NCBI RefSeq assembly: GCF_036199905.1
Contig: NZ_CP108109.1
Coordinates: 2,108,001 to 2,172,000 of the forward strand
Direction: 5' to 3'
Origin: Streptomyces sp. NBC_00223
Lineage (GTDB): Bacteria > Actinomycetota > Actinomycetes > Streptomycetales > Streptomycetaceae
Length of the DNA: 64,000 bases
The translations under genes and the position numbers were made by a program. Every line of letters begins with the position of its first letter. Positions within the stretch are counted from its first letter, which is position 1. The notes beneath the pieces are model-generated. The model searched no databases, was not told the DNA's origin, and saw only the letters and a program-made list of their open reading frames with translations. Shown in pieces: positions 1 through 8,793 of the stretch.

Positions 1-251
1 GCGGAGAACTCAAGGCGTCGCTCGGCGTGCGGGTGCGCGCCCCGCTCGCCGGGGTGAGCCGGGCCGCCGCGCCGCCGGTGACCGAAGGGCTCGTGGTGCG
101 CTCGGCCGCCCGGAACGGGGGCGCCGATCCGGTGCCGGGCCGCCGGCTGCGGTACGAGGAGCTGGACGACCCGGGGCCTGAGGGCTTCGCCGGGCCGCGT
201 GAGCGGCGCCCCGCGCCGGCCCGCCGCCGCAGGGGAGGCCGCCAGCCGTGA
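1..251 (+). CDS. DUF4255/Pvc16-like CIS cap protein, C-terminal end (partial)
   Basis: Only the last 82 or so codons are present; the reading frame enters from the left edge (first full codon at base 3). The visible part reads ELKASLGVRVRAPL and ends in an Arg/Pro-rich tail. The 'LGVRVxAPL' stretch fits the C-terminus of DUF4255 (Pvc16/Afp16-like) proteins, which cap the sheath-tube end of contractile injection systems. The stop overlaps the GTG start of the ATPase gene by 4 bp, so it belongs to the same operon. The family call rests mainly on that short motif and on the neighbours. Confidence 0.5.
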   Translation, partial: GELKASLGVRVRAPLAGVSRAAAPPVTEGLVVRSAARNGGADPVPGRRLRYEELDDPGPEGFAGPRERRPAPARRRRGGRQP

Positions 252-2422
252 CCGGCACCGTCGACGCCGAAGCCGACGCCGACTCAGGCACCGGCACCGG
301 CACCGGCACCGGCACCGCGGACACCTTCGACGCCGCCGTCGCTTTCCACACCGCCGGCCCTCCTGAGCCGGCCACCGCCGGGGCCGATCCCCTCTGGTCG
401 CGGCTGCGACTCGTCGAGGAGCGGGTACGGTACGCCGTCGCGGAGCGCCGCGCCGCCGATCCCGACCCCGACGACCCCTACCGGGGCCAGTACCTCTCCC
501 CCGAGGCGGTGCGGCGGATCTTGGACTCGCCGGGCGGGCTCCAACTGCCGGGGGACGAGCCGCCGCTTCTACCGCCCGGGTCCGTACTCGGCGTGCTCGC
601 CGCGGAGTTCGGGCTGTCGCCGCTGGACACGGATCTGCTGCTGGTCGCGATGGCCCCGGACCTGGACGCCCGGTTCGAGCAGCTGTACGGCTACCTCAAC
701 GACGACCTGACGCGGCGTCGGCCGACGGTCGGGCTGGCCCTGGAGCTGTGCGGGCTGGCGTCGGCGTCGGCCGCCCGGTTCCGGCTCTCCCCGACGGCGT
801 CCCTGGTGGCGGGCGGTCTGCTGGAGGTCACCGAGCAGGACCGCCCCGTGCTGTCCCGGGCGCTGGCGGTCCCGGACCGGGTCACCGCGCATCTGCTGGG
901 CGGTACCGAGCCCGACGCCCGGCTCGCCGGGGTGCTCGGCGAGGCCGTGGACGACCCGACGGCCGAGGCCGAGGAGGTCCGCCGGGCGGCCTCGGCGGCC
1001 CGCTCGGGAACGGGCCTGGTGCACCTGCTCGACCGGGGCGGCGACGCGCCGGGGCTCGCGGCCGCGGCCCTGCGGGCGGCCGGGCTGCGGCCGCTGGTCC
1101 TCGACGCGGCGGCGCTGTCCCGGCACTCCGGCGACGTGCCGGTGCTCGCCGGGGTGGCCGCCCTGGAGGCCCGGCTCACCGGGGCGGGTGTCGTCCTCGG
1201 CCCGTTGGAGGCGCTGCCCCCGGAGCCGGGCGAACGGTCAAGGAGGGTACGGGCGTTCTGCGCCGCGCTGCGCGGCATCCCGCTGTTCACGTACGGCACG
1301 GACGGCTGGGATCCGGTGTGGGCGGCGCAGACGCCGGTCGTGCTTGCGGTGGATCCGCCCTCACCGGCCCGGCGGGCCGCGCGCTGGCGGCACGCCCTGG
1401 ACCGGGCCGGCGCCGGCGGGTCGGCGGCCGGGGACGCCGACGGGCTCGCCCGGGCGGTCGCCGCGCACCGGCTCGACGGCGGGCAGCTGCGTCGCGCCGT
1501 CGGGGCCGCCGTGCGCGCCGCCGCGCTGGCGGGCCGCCCGCTCTCCCCGGACGATCTGCGGTCCGCCGCGCGGGCGCAGAACGGCGCGGGGCTCGCCCGG
1601 CTGGCCCGCCGGGTGGTGCCTGACGTCGGCTGGGACGACCTGGTGCTGCCCGCGCCGACCCTCCGACGGTTGCGTGAACTGGCCGTCCGGGCCCGCCACC
1701 GGGACCAGGTGCTCGGACAGTGGCGGATGCGGCCGGGCGGGGGCCGGGGGCGCGGTGTGATCGCGCTGTTCGCGGGCGGGTCGGGCACCGGCAAGACCAT
1801 GTCCGCCGAGGTGGTCGCGGCGGACCTCGGCATGGATCTGTACGTGGTCGACCTGTCCACGGTCGTCGACAAGTACGTCGGCGAGACGGAGAAGAACCTG
1901 GAGCGGATCTTCACCGAGGCGTCGGCGGTCAACGCGGTGCTGCTCTTCGACGAGGCCGACGCGATCTTCGCCAAGCGGTCCGAGGTCAGGGACGCGCACG
2001 ACCGGCACGCCAACGTCGAGTCGGCGTACCTGCTCCAGCGCATGGAGTCGTTCGACGGGATCGCCGTGCTGACCACCAATCTGCGGGCCAACCTGGACGA
2101 GGCGTTCACCCGCCGGCTGGACGTGGTCGCGGACTTCCCGGTGCCCGAGGCCGGCCAGCGCCTGGCCCTGTGGGAGCGGTGCCTGGGCGACCGGCTGCCC
2201 CGGGCCGACGACCTGGACCTCGTCTTCTGCGCGGACCGCTTCGAACTGGCCGGCGGCTCGATCCGGGCCTGCGCGGTGACCGCGGCCTACATCGCGGCGG
2301 AGACCGGGGAGCCGCTGACCATGGGGCAGTTGGTGACGGCGGTGGCGCAGGAGTACCGCAAGCTCGGACGACTGGTCCTGGAGGACGAGTTCGGGCCGTG
2401 GCTGCGGGACATGCCGGCCTGA
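248..2422 (+). CDS. AAA+ ATPase of the contractile injection system (Cis15/Pvc15-like)
   Basis: 724 aa, GTG start overlapping the previous stop (GTGA). The N-terminal half is a variable Ala/Arg-rich region; the AAA+ module lies at about residues 470-700. It has Walker A GGSGTGKT (about residue 510), Walker B LLFDEADAIF (about 567), and FTRRLDVV carrying the likely arginine finger (about 620). CIS loci nearly always encode one such ATPase, thought to help assembly or remodelling of the particle in the cytoplasm. Near the N-terminus a GGCACC microsatellite encodes (TG)n. It is upstream of the sheath gene, as in other Streptomyces CIS clusters. Confidence 0.9.
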   Translation: MTGTVDAEADADSGTGTGTGTGTADTFDAAVAFHTAGPPEPATAGADPLWSRLRLVEERVRYAVAERRAADPDPDDPYRGQYLSPEAVRRILDSPGGLQLPGDEPPLLPPGSVLGVLAAEFGLSPLDTDLLLVAMAPDLDARFEQLYGYLNDDLTRRRPTVGLALELCGLASASAARFRLSPTASLVAGGLLEVTEQDRPVLSRALAVPDRVTAHLLGGTEPDARLAGVLGEAVDDPTAEAEEVRRAASAARSGTGLVHLLDRGGDAPGLAAAALRAAGLRPLVLDAAALSRHSGDVPVLAGVAALEARLTGAGVVLGPLEALPPEPGERSRRVRAFCAALRGIPLFTYGTDGWDPVWAAQTPVVLAVDPPSPARRAARWRHALDRAGAGGSAAGDADGLARAVAAHRLDGGQLRRAVGAAVRAAALAGRPLSPDDLRSAARAQNGAGLARLARRVVPDVGWDDLVLPAPTLRRLRELAVRARHRDQVLGQWRMRPGGGRGRGVIALFAGGSGTGKTMSAEVVAADLGMDLYVVDLSTVVDKYVGETEKNLERIFTEASAVNAVLLFDEADAIFAKRSEVRDAHDRHANVESAYLLQRMESFDGIAVLTTNLRANLDEAFTRRLDVVADFPVPEAGQRLALWERCLGDRLPRADDLDLVFCADRFELAGGSIRACAVTAAYIAAETGEPLTMGQLVTAVAQEYRKLGRLVLEDEFGPWLRDMPA
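287..316 (+). repeat. GGCACC hexanucleotide repeat (5 units) inside the ATPase gene
   Basis: Five perfect tandem GGCACC units encode a run of Thr-Gly at residues of about 14-23 of the ATPase. A multiple of 3, so unit number changes would alter length without frameshift. Confidence 0.9.
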
Positions 2423-2756
2423 GGGCGGACCTGCCCGCCCCCGCACGGTGCCGCTCGGCCCGTACGCCGCCGTGTCCCGCTTCCGGCCCGGGTCCGGCTC
2501 CGCCGTCCAGGGCGGCCGACCGGCCGGGCCTTCCTCTGCCGCCGCCCTCCAGTGGAGCGCCCGGAGACCGGCCGGTCCAGGTCCGCGCGGGCACCGCCGG
2601 GTCGCCCTCCGTGGCGCCCGGAGGGTCCGCGCGGGCGTCCGGACAGGCAGCCGGGCTGCCCCCGGTCACGCCCCCCTGCCCCTGTCGCCGCGCCGGACCG
2701 GCCTCGGAGACTCGGCATTGACGCAGGCGATCCGATGGGAACGTGAAGGAGCGAGC
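2423..2756 (+). other. Intergenic leader upstream of the sheath gene
   Basis: 334 bp without a convincing ORF. It contains a direct repeat of GGTCCGCGCGGGC (about 2579 and 2626). A strong ribosome binding site (GAAGGAG) sits just before the sheath ATG. The gap probably holds a separate promoter for the highly expressed sheath and tube genes, but I cannot assign -10/-35 boxes. Confidence 0.4.
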
Positions 2757-4298
2757 ATGCCGACGTACCTCACCCCGGGTGTGTACGTGGAGGAGGTGCA
2801 GTCCGGTGCCCGCCCGATCGAGGGGGTCGGCACCGCCGTGGCCGCGTTCGTCGGGTTCGCCCGGAAAGGCGCGTTCCACGAACCGACCCTGGTGACCAAC
2901 TGGGACCAGTACGTGCAGCGGTTCGGCGGTTTCACCGAGGGCACCTATCTCGCGCACGCCGTGTACGGGTACTTCTCCAACGGCGGCGGCGCGGCGTACG
3001 TGGTGCGGATCGGCGGGTCCGGCGACGACTCCTCCGCTCCGGCGGCCGGTACCGGCCGGGAGATCCCGGCGGCCGAGCCGGTGGCGCTCGGCGGGTTCCT
3101 GTTCGCGGCCCGGCCCGGTACGTCCGGACTGTCGGTGGAGATCGCCGACCCGGACGGCGAGAACCCGACCGAGGACCGCTTCAAGCTGCTGGTCCGCCAA
3201 GGCGACCAGGTGCTGGAGACGTACAACGTCTCCACCCGCAGGAGCGTCAAGGCCTATGTGGTCGGCCAGGTCCGGGCCTCCAGGCTGATCGAGGTCACCG
3301 AGCAGCGCGACACCGCCCAGACCCGGCCCGCCAGTCAGACGGCGGCCCTGCCCGACCCCGCGGCGCCCGCCGCCGGCGAGGTGGCCGGGATCGACCCGGC
3401 CGAGTACGTCGGCGACGCGTCCGCCCGGACGGGGTTCGCGGGGCTTGAGGCCATCGACGAGGTCACCATGGTCGCGGTCCCCGACCTGATGGCCGCCTAC
3501 CAGCGCGGCGACATCGACGCCGAGGGCGTGCGCACCGTCCAGCTCGCGGTGATCTCGCACTGCGAGCAGATGGGCGACCGGGTGGCGGTGCTGGACACCC
3601 CGCCCGGACTCAGCGCCCAGCAGGTGCGGACCTGGCGCAACGACGAGGCGGGGTACGACTCCCGCTACGCCACCCTCTACTACCCGTGGGTGCGGGTCTT
3701 CGACCCGGCGGTCGGCCACAACACCACCGTCCCGCCGAGCGGCCACATCGCCGGTGTGTGGGCGCGCAGCGACACCGAGCGCGGTGTGCACAAGGCGCCG
3801 GCCAACGAGGTGGTCCGGGGCGCGGTGGACCTGGAGATCCGGCTCAGCAAGGGCGAGCAGGACCTGCTCAACCCGATCGGGGTGAACTGCGTGCGCGCGT
3901 TCCCGGGGCGCGGCGTCCGGGTGTGGGGCGCCCGTACCCTCTCCTCCGACCCGGCCTGGCGCTACCTGAACGTGCGGCGGCTGTTCAACTACCTGGAGGA
4001 GTCCATCCTGCTGGGCACCCAGTGGGTGGTCTTCGAACCGAACGACGACCGGCTGTGGTCCAGCATCCGCCGCAACGTGACCGCGTTCCTCACCGAGGAA
4101 TGGCGCCGGGGCGCGCTCTTCGGCCGCACGGCCGAGGAGGCGTTCTACGTGCGGTGCGACCGCGGCAACAACCCGCAGGAGTCCATCGACCAGGGCCGTG
4201 TGGTCTGTGAGATCGGTGTCTCGCCGGTGAAGCCGGCCGAGTTCGTGGTCTTCCGGCTCGCCCAGTTCTCCGACAGCACCAGCCTCATCGACGAGTGA
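2757..4298 (+). CDS. CIS contractile sheath protein (Cis2-like)
   Basis: 513 aa. The N-terminus PTYLTPGVYVEEVQSGARPI is the classic start of phage-tail/CIS sheath subunits, so ATG 2757 (GAAGGAG 8 bp upstream) is chosen although the open frame extends 300 bp further upstream. The C-terminal half (about residues 370-505) carries the conserved sheath core, including GVNCVRAFPGRGVRVWGART and SVVFEPND-type strands (here QWVVFEPNDDRLW). Hundreds of copies would form the contractile tube around the inner tube. Followed after 35 bp by the tube gene. Confidence 0.95.
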   Translation: MPTYLTPGVYVEEVQSGARPIEGVGTAVAAFVGFARKGAFHEPTLVTNWDQYVQRFGGFTEGTYLAHAVYGYFSNGGGAAYVVRIGGSGDDSSAPAAGTGREIPAAEPVALGGFLFAARPGTSGLSVEIADPDGENPTEDRFKLLVRQGDQVLETYNVSTRRSVKAYVVGQVRASRLIEVTEQRDTAQTRPASQTAALPDPAAPAAGEVAGIDPAEYVGDASARTGFAGLEAIDEVTMVAVPDLMAAYQRGDIDAEGVRTVQLAVISHCEQMGDRVAVLDTPPGLSAQQVRTWRNDEAGYDSRYATLYYPWVRVFDPAVGHNTTVPPSGHIAGVWARSDTERGVHKAPANEVVRGAVDLEIRLSKGEQDLLNPIGVNCVRAFPGRGVRVWGARTLSSDPAWRYLNVRRLFNYLEESILLGTQWVVFEPNDDRLWSSIRRNVTAFLTEEWRRGALFGRTAEEAFYVRCDRGNNPQESIDQGRVVCEIGVSPVKPAEFVVFRLAQFSDSTSLIDE

Positions 4299-4333
4299 CC
4301 CGCGGGTCCGGCAAGGAAAGGTGAAAGACAGCC

Positions 4334-4774
4334 ATGGCAGAGGGCGATGCTCTTTCCACCCACGTCTTCGGCGTGCAGCTCGGCGGCTATCTGGTGGAGT
4401 CGATCCAGGAGATCAGCGGACTGACCGTCGAGGAGGAGGTCGTCGAGGTCCGGCAGGTCACCGCCGAGGGCAAGCAGATCATCCGCAAGCAGCCCGGCGC
4501 CCGGCAGGCCGGCGAGGTCACGATCACCCGCGGACTCGACAAGAGCAGCGAGTTCACCAATTGGATCAAGGAAACCCTCAACAAGGGCGCCGTCGACACC
4601 GCCCGGCAGAATCTGACCATCGAGATCAAGGACTCCCAGGGAGACACGGTCCGGCGTATCCAGCTGATGCAGGGCTGGGCCTCCAAGTGGGAGGGGCCGT
4701 CGCTCAAGGCCGGTGAGTCCTCCGCCGCCACCGAGTCCGTCACGATCGTGTTCGAGGAGATCGTCGTCGAATGA
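4334..4774 (+). CDS. CIS inner tube protein (gp19/Cis1-like)
   Basis: 146 aa, the usual length for the T4 gp19-like tube family. Starts MAEGDALSTHVFGVQLGG; the FxVxLGG and 'VSGLxxExEVVExRQ'-type strands are typical, as is the charged ending EEIVVE. It forms the rigid hexameric tube expelled on contraction. ATG is preceded by GGAAAGGTGAAAG. Its stop overlaps the next ATG (ATGA at 4771-4774). Confidence 0.93.
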   Translation: MAEGDALSTHVFGVQLGGYLVESIQEISGLTVEEEVVEVRQVTAEGKQIIRKQPGARQAGEVTITRGLDKSSEFTNWIKETLNKGAVDTARQNLTIEIKDSQGDTVRRIQLMQGWASKWEGPSLKAGESSAATESVTIVFEEIVVE

Positions 4775-5262
4775 GGCGTCGTACGGTGACGGCGGGCGGC
4801 CTGGAGGAGATCCTTGAGGCGACGGCGCCCGCGCCGCCTCCCGAGCAGCCGCATGTCCCGGGCCCCCGCCCCGCGACAGCCGACAGCCATGGACTGCGCA
4901 CCGAGTTCGAGTTCGAACTGCCGCGCGGGTACGTGGACGAGGCGGGCACGGTGCACCGGCACGGGTCGATGCGGCTGGCGACCGCCCGCGACGAACTGCG
5001 CCCGCAGATCGACCTGCGGGTCAAGGAGAACCCGGCCTATCTCAGCGTGGTGCTGTTGAGCCAGGTCATCACCCGGCTCGGCACCGTCACGGACGTGCAC
5101 GCGGGGATCGTGGAGCGGATGTACGCCACCGACGTCGCGTTCCTCCAGGACTTCTACCGCCGGGTCAACAGCGAGGGGCACACCCGCGCCGCGGTGACCT
5201 GCCCGCACTGCGACGGCGCCTTCGAGGTCGACCTCTCAGGTGGGCGCCTGGGGGAATCGTGA
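4771..5262 (+). CDS. Small CIS assembly protein, unassigned (163 aa)
   Basis: 163 aa, translationally coupled to the tube gene. The first 40 residues are Pro/Ala-rich; then a conserved body (LRTEFEFELPRGYVDEAGTV, LRPQIDLRVKENPAYLSVVL) and a C-terminal CPHC motif. Proteins of this kind sit directly after the tube gene in CIS and Mu/P2-like tails and are usually taken as tail assembly proteins or chaperones. No enzymatic motif is seen. The coupling to both neighbours makes a structural or chaperone role likely. Confidence 0.75.
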   Translation: MRRRTVTAGGLEEILEATAPAPPPEQPHVPGPRPATADSHGLRTEFEFELPRGYVDEAGTVHRHGSMRLATARDELRPQIDLRVKENPAYLSVVLLSQVITRLGTVTDVHAGIVERMYATDVAFLQDFYRRVNSEGHTRAAVTCPHCDGAFEVDLSGGRLGES

Positions 5263-5417
5263 CGTACGCGCTCCCCCGGCTGCGGGAGGAGATCGCGTAC
5301 ATCGCCTACCACTTCCACTGGCAGCGCGAGGAGATCCTCGACCTCACCCACGCCGAGCGTACGCAGTGGGTGGCCGAGATCGCCCAGATCAACACCCGCT
5401 TGAACGAAGGTGGTTGA
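5259..5417 (+). CDS. DUF6760-like 52-aa CIS protein
   Basis: Very short gene, 52 aa, GTG start overlapping the previous stop (GTGA at 5259-5262). It reads TYALPRLREEIAYIAYHFHW then an acidic helix ending AEIAQINTRLNEGG. The pattern LxEEIAYIAxHFHWxxxEIL is what I recall for the small DUF6760 family found in CIS operons. Role unknown; position between assembly protein and VQR protein suggests a particle or assembly component. Confidence 0.75.
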   Translation: MTYALPRLREEIAYIAYHFHWQREEILDLTHAERTQWVAEIAQINTRLNEGG

Positions 5418-5421
5418 CGAG

Positions 5422-8400
5422 ATGGTATGGCGGGACGGACTGCGCCGCCGGGCCAGGGGGGCGGCCGGTGACGGCGGGACGCGAACGGCGCCGGGCGCGG
5501 CGGGCGTGCCGGGTACGGCGGTGGGCGCGGCGCCGGGTACGGCACCGGGTGCGGTGGGCGTGCCGGGTGCGGCGGGCGCGGTGGGCGAAACCGCTCCCGG
5601 CTCCCCGGGCGCGCCCGTGGACGGGGCCGGGGCTGCTTCCATACCCGCGGACTGGGACGGTGGGTGGCGCCTTACCGCGCCGCCGCCGCTGACGGTGACC
5701 GTGGCCCGCGACCGGCTCGGCGTGAGCGGCGGACTCGCCTTCCGCGCGGGCCTCGCGTCCTGGCAGAACCCGTCCTTGGCCACGGGCCTCGGCCACGCCC
5801 TGCTGCCCTCCGCACCGGTCGGACTGGTCCACGGCGTCGCGCGTCCCGGACCGCCGCTCGGCGCCCGCGCCCGCGCCGACGGCGGCCCGCTGCTGCTGCG
5901 GGCGTCGCGGCCCGACACCGCGCCCGACGCCCCGGCCACCGCTGGGGGCGGGCCTTTCGCCGCGTCCGCCCGTACCTCCCCGGCACGTTCGGCGGGCGCG
6001 GCTTCCGCCAGTTCGAGCGGGCGCGCAGGCGGAACGGGTACGCCGGTCCAGCGCACGGCGGTCACCCCGACCGAGCACGCGGGCCGAACGGGTACGCTGC
6101 CGGTCCAACGCGCCACGGTCAGCCCAACCGGGCACGGGGACCACACCGGTACGCCGCCACTGCAACGGGGTGCGGTCACCCCGCCCGGACGCGCGGACCG
6201 AACGGGTACGCCACCGGTCCAACGCACCCCGATTGCCCCGACCGGACGCGCCACCTCGGCCGCCGCGCCCCTCGTTCTCCCACCGTCGCCTGTCCGGCCG
6301 GGCGCGGCGGAACCGGCCGCCGCCCGGCGCCCGTCGGCCGGAACGAGCTTTCCGCCGGTACGGCGGATCGCCGTGGTGCCGACCCGCGACGCGGACGCGA
6401 ACCGCGCCTCACGAGCCACCCGCTCCCAGGGCACGAATGCCGCCTCCGTGACGCCGCCCAACGCACGCGACGGGGACGCGAGCCGTGTGCCGCGAGTCAC
6501 CAGCCCGCGGGACGCGGATGCCGCGCCCGTACGCCCCAGGCCACTGGGCCCCTCGCTGACCGTCGCCCGGCGGGTACCCGGGCCTGTGCGCCGGATCACG
6601 GCGCTGACGCCCGAAGCTCCTCCGCTGACGCCGCCCGCCGGGAACCGCGCGCGACCGGGCGCCGACCGGGCGACCCTGGGCGCACCCCTCGACCAACTTC
6701 CCCCCACCGCAGATCTGCTGACGCCCAATCAATCCCAGCCGACCCACCCGGCAGCGGCGGCCCCCGGCGCGAGCGGGCCGGGACTGCCGGTCGTACAACG
6801 CCACGCGGACACCCCTGATCCCGGGCCGACCGTCGCGGCCGCGCCGACGCCGGAAGCCACTTCGCTGACGCCACCGGGTGGGAACCACGCGCAGCCGAAC
6901 GCCAGCCGGGCGACCCTGGGCGCACCCCTCGACCAACTTCCCTCCACGGCGAAGCCCTTGACGCCCAACGTGCTCCAGCCGAACGGCCCGGCAGCAGCGG
7001 CTCCCGGCACGAGCGGGCCGGAACTGCCGGTCGTACAACGCCACGCGAACGCCCCCGATCCCGGGCCGACTGTCGCGGCTGCGTCCGGGCCGACGCCGGA
7101 AGCCACTCCGGTCACGCCGCCCGCCGGGAACCACGCGCAATCGGGCGCCGGCCGGGCGACCTTGGGCGCAGCCCCCGACCAACTTCCTTCGGCTGCACAT
7201 CTGCTGACGCCTAATCAATTGCAGCCAAACTACCCGATAGCAGCCACCCCCGGCGCAGGCCGGCCGGAACTGCCGGTCGTACAGCGCCACGCAGACACCC
7301 CCGGCCACGCACCTTCCCACCGACCGGACGCGTCCGGGGCACGTACCCGCGGCGGTCTGGGCACACCCCTCAACGAACTTCCCCCCACCGCGAAGCCGCT
7401 GACACCCAACGGGCCCCGGCCGAACCACCCGGCAGCAGCGGCCCCCGGCACGAGCGGGCCGGAACTGCCGGTCGTACAGCGCCACGCGGAGGCCCCAGGT
7501 CCCGCACCTTCCCACCGATCGGGCCCCTCCGGGGCGCGTACTCGCGGTGGTCTGGGCGCGCCCCTGCCTGCGATGCCGCCGACCGCCGAGGCGTCCCGGG
7601 ATGCCGGCCAAGGCCCCCGCCCCCGCCCGACGACGCGGGACGTCCAGCGCTCCCCCGCCGGTCCGCGGCCCGCTCCCGAGGCCCGCGCGGACGTCGGGCC
7701 GCTGCTGGGCGCGGCGGGCGGCATCGGGGCCGACCCGGTCGCCAACACCCTTGCGGCCCACGGGGTTTCCTCGCCGCAGGCCCCCGTCCCCGTACCGCTG
7801 AGGCGGACCGGCCCGCGACAGGACCCGGCTGAACACGCCCCCGTACAGCGGACCCTGACTGAGCCGACGAGCGCACCCGGCGGGCGGACGGCACCGACCC
7901 CCGGCCACCGCAGGCCGCCACAACCGCTCGTCGTCGCGCGGGCCGTGGGGCCGGGCCGCGTCGGCACGCGTACCCCCGCGCCATCGGCGCCCCGCACCCT
8001 CGCGCTGCTCGCCGCGCGCCCGCTCGGCGTCCACACCCGCGCTCCCGAAGCGGCCGCGGCGTCCTCGGGCGCCCGCGCCGGCCGGCCGCCCGTCGTACCC
8101 GCGTCCTGGAGCCGCGAACCGGCGCCCGTACCCGTACCGGACACGCGACGCGCCTCCGCCACGAACCCGTCCGCAGGACCCGCGGCACCGCGGCTCCCAC
8201 GAACCCCTGCCGGTCCGCCCTCCTCGGCGAGCCCGCACCGCTCGCCCGCGCTCGACGCCGCTCCCGCGCGCCCGGCCCGCGCTGTTCCCGTCGTACGCCC
8301 CGACGCCCCCGTCCAGCGAGCCGTCGCCGGCGCGGGCGCCACAGGTCGTCCGCGCGCGCTGTCGGTGTCCGGCCCGCAGGCGCCCACGCTCCGGGACCGC

Positions 8401-8769
8401 CCGCCCGCGCCGCTGACGTCCCCCGTCTCCTCCGTGCCCGTGGTCCGCGCCGACCGCATGACCTCGGCGGCGCCGGGCCACGGTCCCGCGGGCCCGGCCG
8501 TACCGGTCGTGCAGCGGGAGGTGACCGGAGCCGAAGGCGTACCGGCCGGGGTGCCGGTGAGGTCGCGCCAACGGTCCGCCAGCGCGCCGCCACCGGCCGC
8601 GTGGGGAAAGGCGACGACGGGCCGGGCGGCCGCAGTCCCGGCCCAGGAGGCCGGAATCGACCTGGACGACCTGGCGCGGCGGTTGCTGGAGCCGGTGTCC
8701 CGTCTGCTGCGCACCGACCTGCGACGCGGCCGGGAACGCACGGGCCGCCCCTACGACGGACGCCGCTGA
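5422..8769 (+). CDS. Giant Pro/Ala/Arg-rich VQR-repeat protein of the CIS operon (1,115 aa)
   Basis: The open frame begins at GTG 5410, but GAAGGTGG lies 8 bp before ATG 5422, which I take as the start. N-terminal about 110 residues look folded (LTVTVARDRLGVSGGLAFRA, RAGLASWQNPS). The bulk is low-complexity and probably disordered, with 11 exact VQR tripeptides, a 19-aa repeat (four units, 6043-6270) and a longer repeat of 65-82 aa (four units and a part, about 6600-7560). The last 40 residues change character to an acidic/Arg helix, IDLDDLARRLLEPVSRLLRT, which looks like a conserved C-terminal module. Not a classical helical tape measure. A scaffold, length-control or cargo-recruiting protein are all possible; function unknown. 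Confidence 0.8.
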   Translation: MVWRDGLRRRARGAAGDGGTRTAPGAAGVPGTAVGAAPGTAPGAVGVPGAAGAVGETAPGSPGAPVDGAGAASIPADWDGGWRLTAPPPLTVTVARDRLGVSGGLAFRAGLASWQNPSLATGLGHALLPSAPVGLVHGVARPGPPLGARARADGGPLLLRASRPDTAPDAPATAGGGPFAASARTSPARSAGAASASSSGRAGGTGTPVQRTAVTPTEHAGRTGTLPVQRATVSPTGHGDHTGTPPLQRGAVTPPGRADRTGTPPVQRTPIAPTGRATSAAAPLVLPPSPVRPGAAEPAAARRPSAGTSFPPVRRIAVVPTRDADANRASRATRSQGTNAASVTPPNARDGDASRVPRVTSPRDADAAPVRPRPLGPSLTVARRVPGPVRRITALTPEAPPLTPPAGNRARPGADRATLGAPLDQLPPTADLLTPNQSQPTHPAAAAPGASGPGLPVVQRHADTPDPGPTVAAAPTPEATSLTPPGGNHAQPNASRATLGAPLDQLPSTAKPLTPNVLQPNGPAAAAPGTSGPELPVVQRHANAPDPGPTVAAASGPTPEATPVTPPAGNHAQSGAGRATLGAAPDQLPSAAHLLTPNQLQPNYPIAATPGAGRPELPVVQRHADTPGHAPSHRPDASGARTRGGLGTPLNELPPTAKPLTPNGPRPNHPAAAAPGTSGPELPVVQRHAEAPGPAPSHRSGPSGARTRGGLGAPLPAMPPTAEASRDAGQGPRPRPTTRDVQRSPAGPRPAPEARADVGPLLGAAGGIGADPVANTLAAHGVSSPQAPVPVPLRRTGPRQDPAEHAPVQRTLTEPTSAPGGRTAPTPGHRRPPQPLVVARAVGPGRVGTRTPAPSAPRTLALLAARPLGVHTRAPEAAAASSGARAGRPPVVPASWSREPAPVPVPDTRRASATNPSAGPAAPRLPRTPAGPPSSASPHRSPALDAAPARPARAVPVVRPDAPVQRAVAGAGATGRPRALSVSGPQAPTLRDRPPAPLTSPVSSVPVVRADRMTSAAPGHGPAGPAVPVVQREVTGAEGVPAGVPVRSRQRSASAPPPAAWGKATTGRAAAVPAQEAGIDLDDLARRLLEPVSRLLRTDLRRGRERTGRPYDGRR
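6043..6270 (+). repeat. 57-bp tandem repeat, four units, encoding a 19-aa PVQR unit
   Basis: Units begin at 6043, 6100, 6157 and 6214, exactly 57 bp apart. Each encodes PVQR (PLQR in the third) followed by xAVTPT/P and a Thr-Gly linker. In frame with the VQR-repeat gene. Confidence 0.9.
6600..7560 (+). repeat. Long in-frame repeat (195-246 bp), four units plus a fragment
   Basis: The anchor CTGCCGGTCGTAC (LPVVQRHA) occurs at 6784, 7024, 7270 and 7465, giving spacings of 240, 246 and 195 bp. Each unit holds an EAxxLTPPxGN block, RATLGAPLDQLP, a KPLTPN block and SGPELPVVQRHA. The 3' units lose the first block and gain an ARTRGGLG segment, a sign of recombination between repeats. Confidence 0.88.
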
Positions 8770-8793
8770 GGACACCGAACGGATGGCCAACGG

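Noticed and set aside
569..2109. Long minus-strand frames opposite the ATPase gene
   Set aside because: Mirror frames in very GC-rich coding DNA; Arg/Pro-rich, no motif, and the plus-strand AAA+ gene is certain.
6043..7560. CRISPR array
   Set aside because: The regular repeats are in frame, lack unique spacers and belong to a protein-coding gene; no cas genes in the window.
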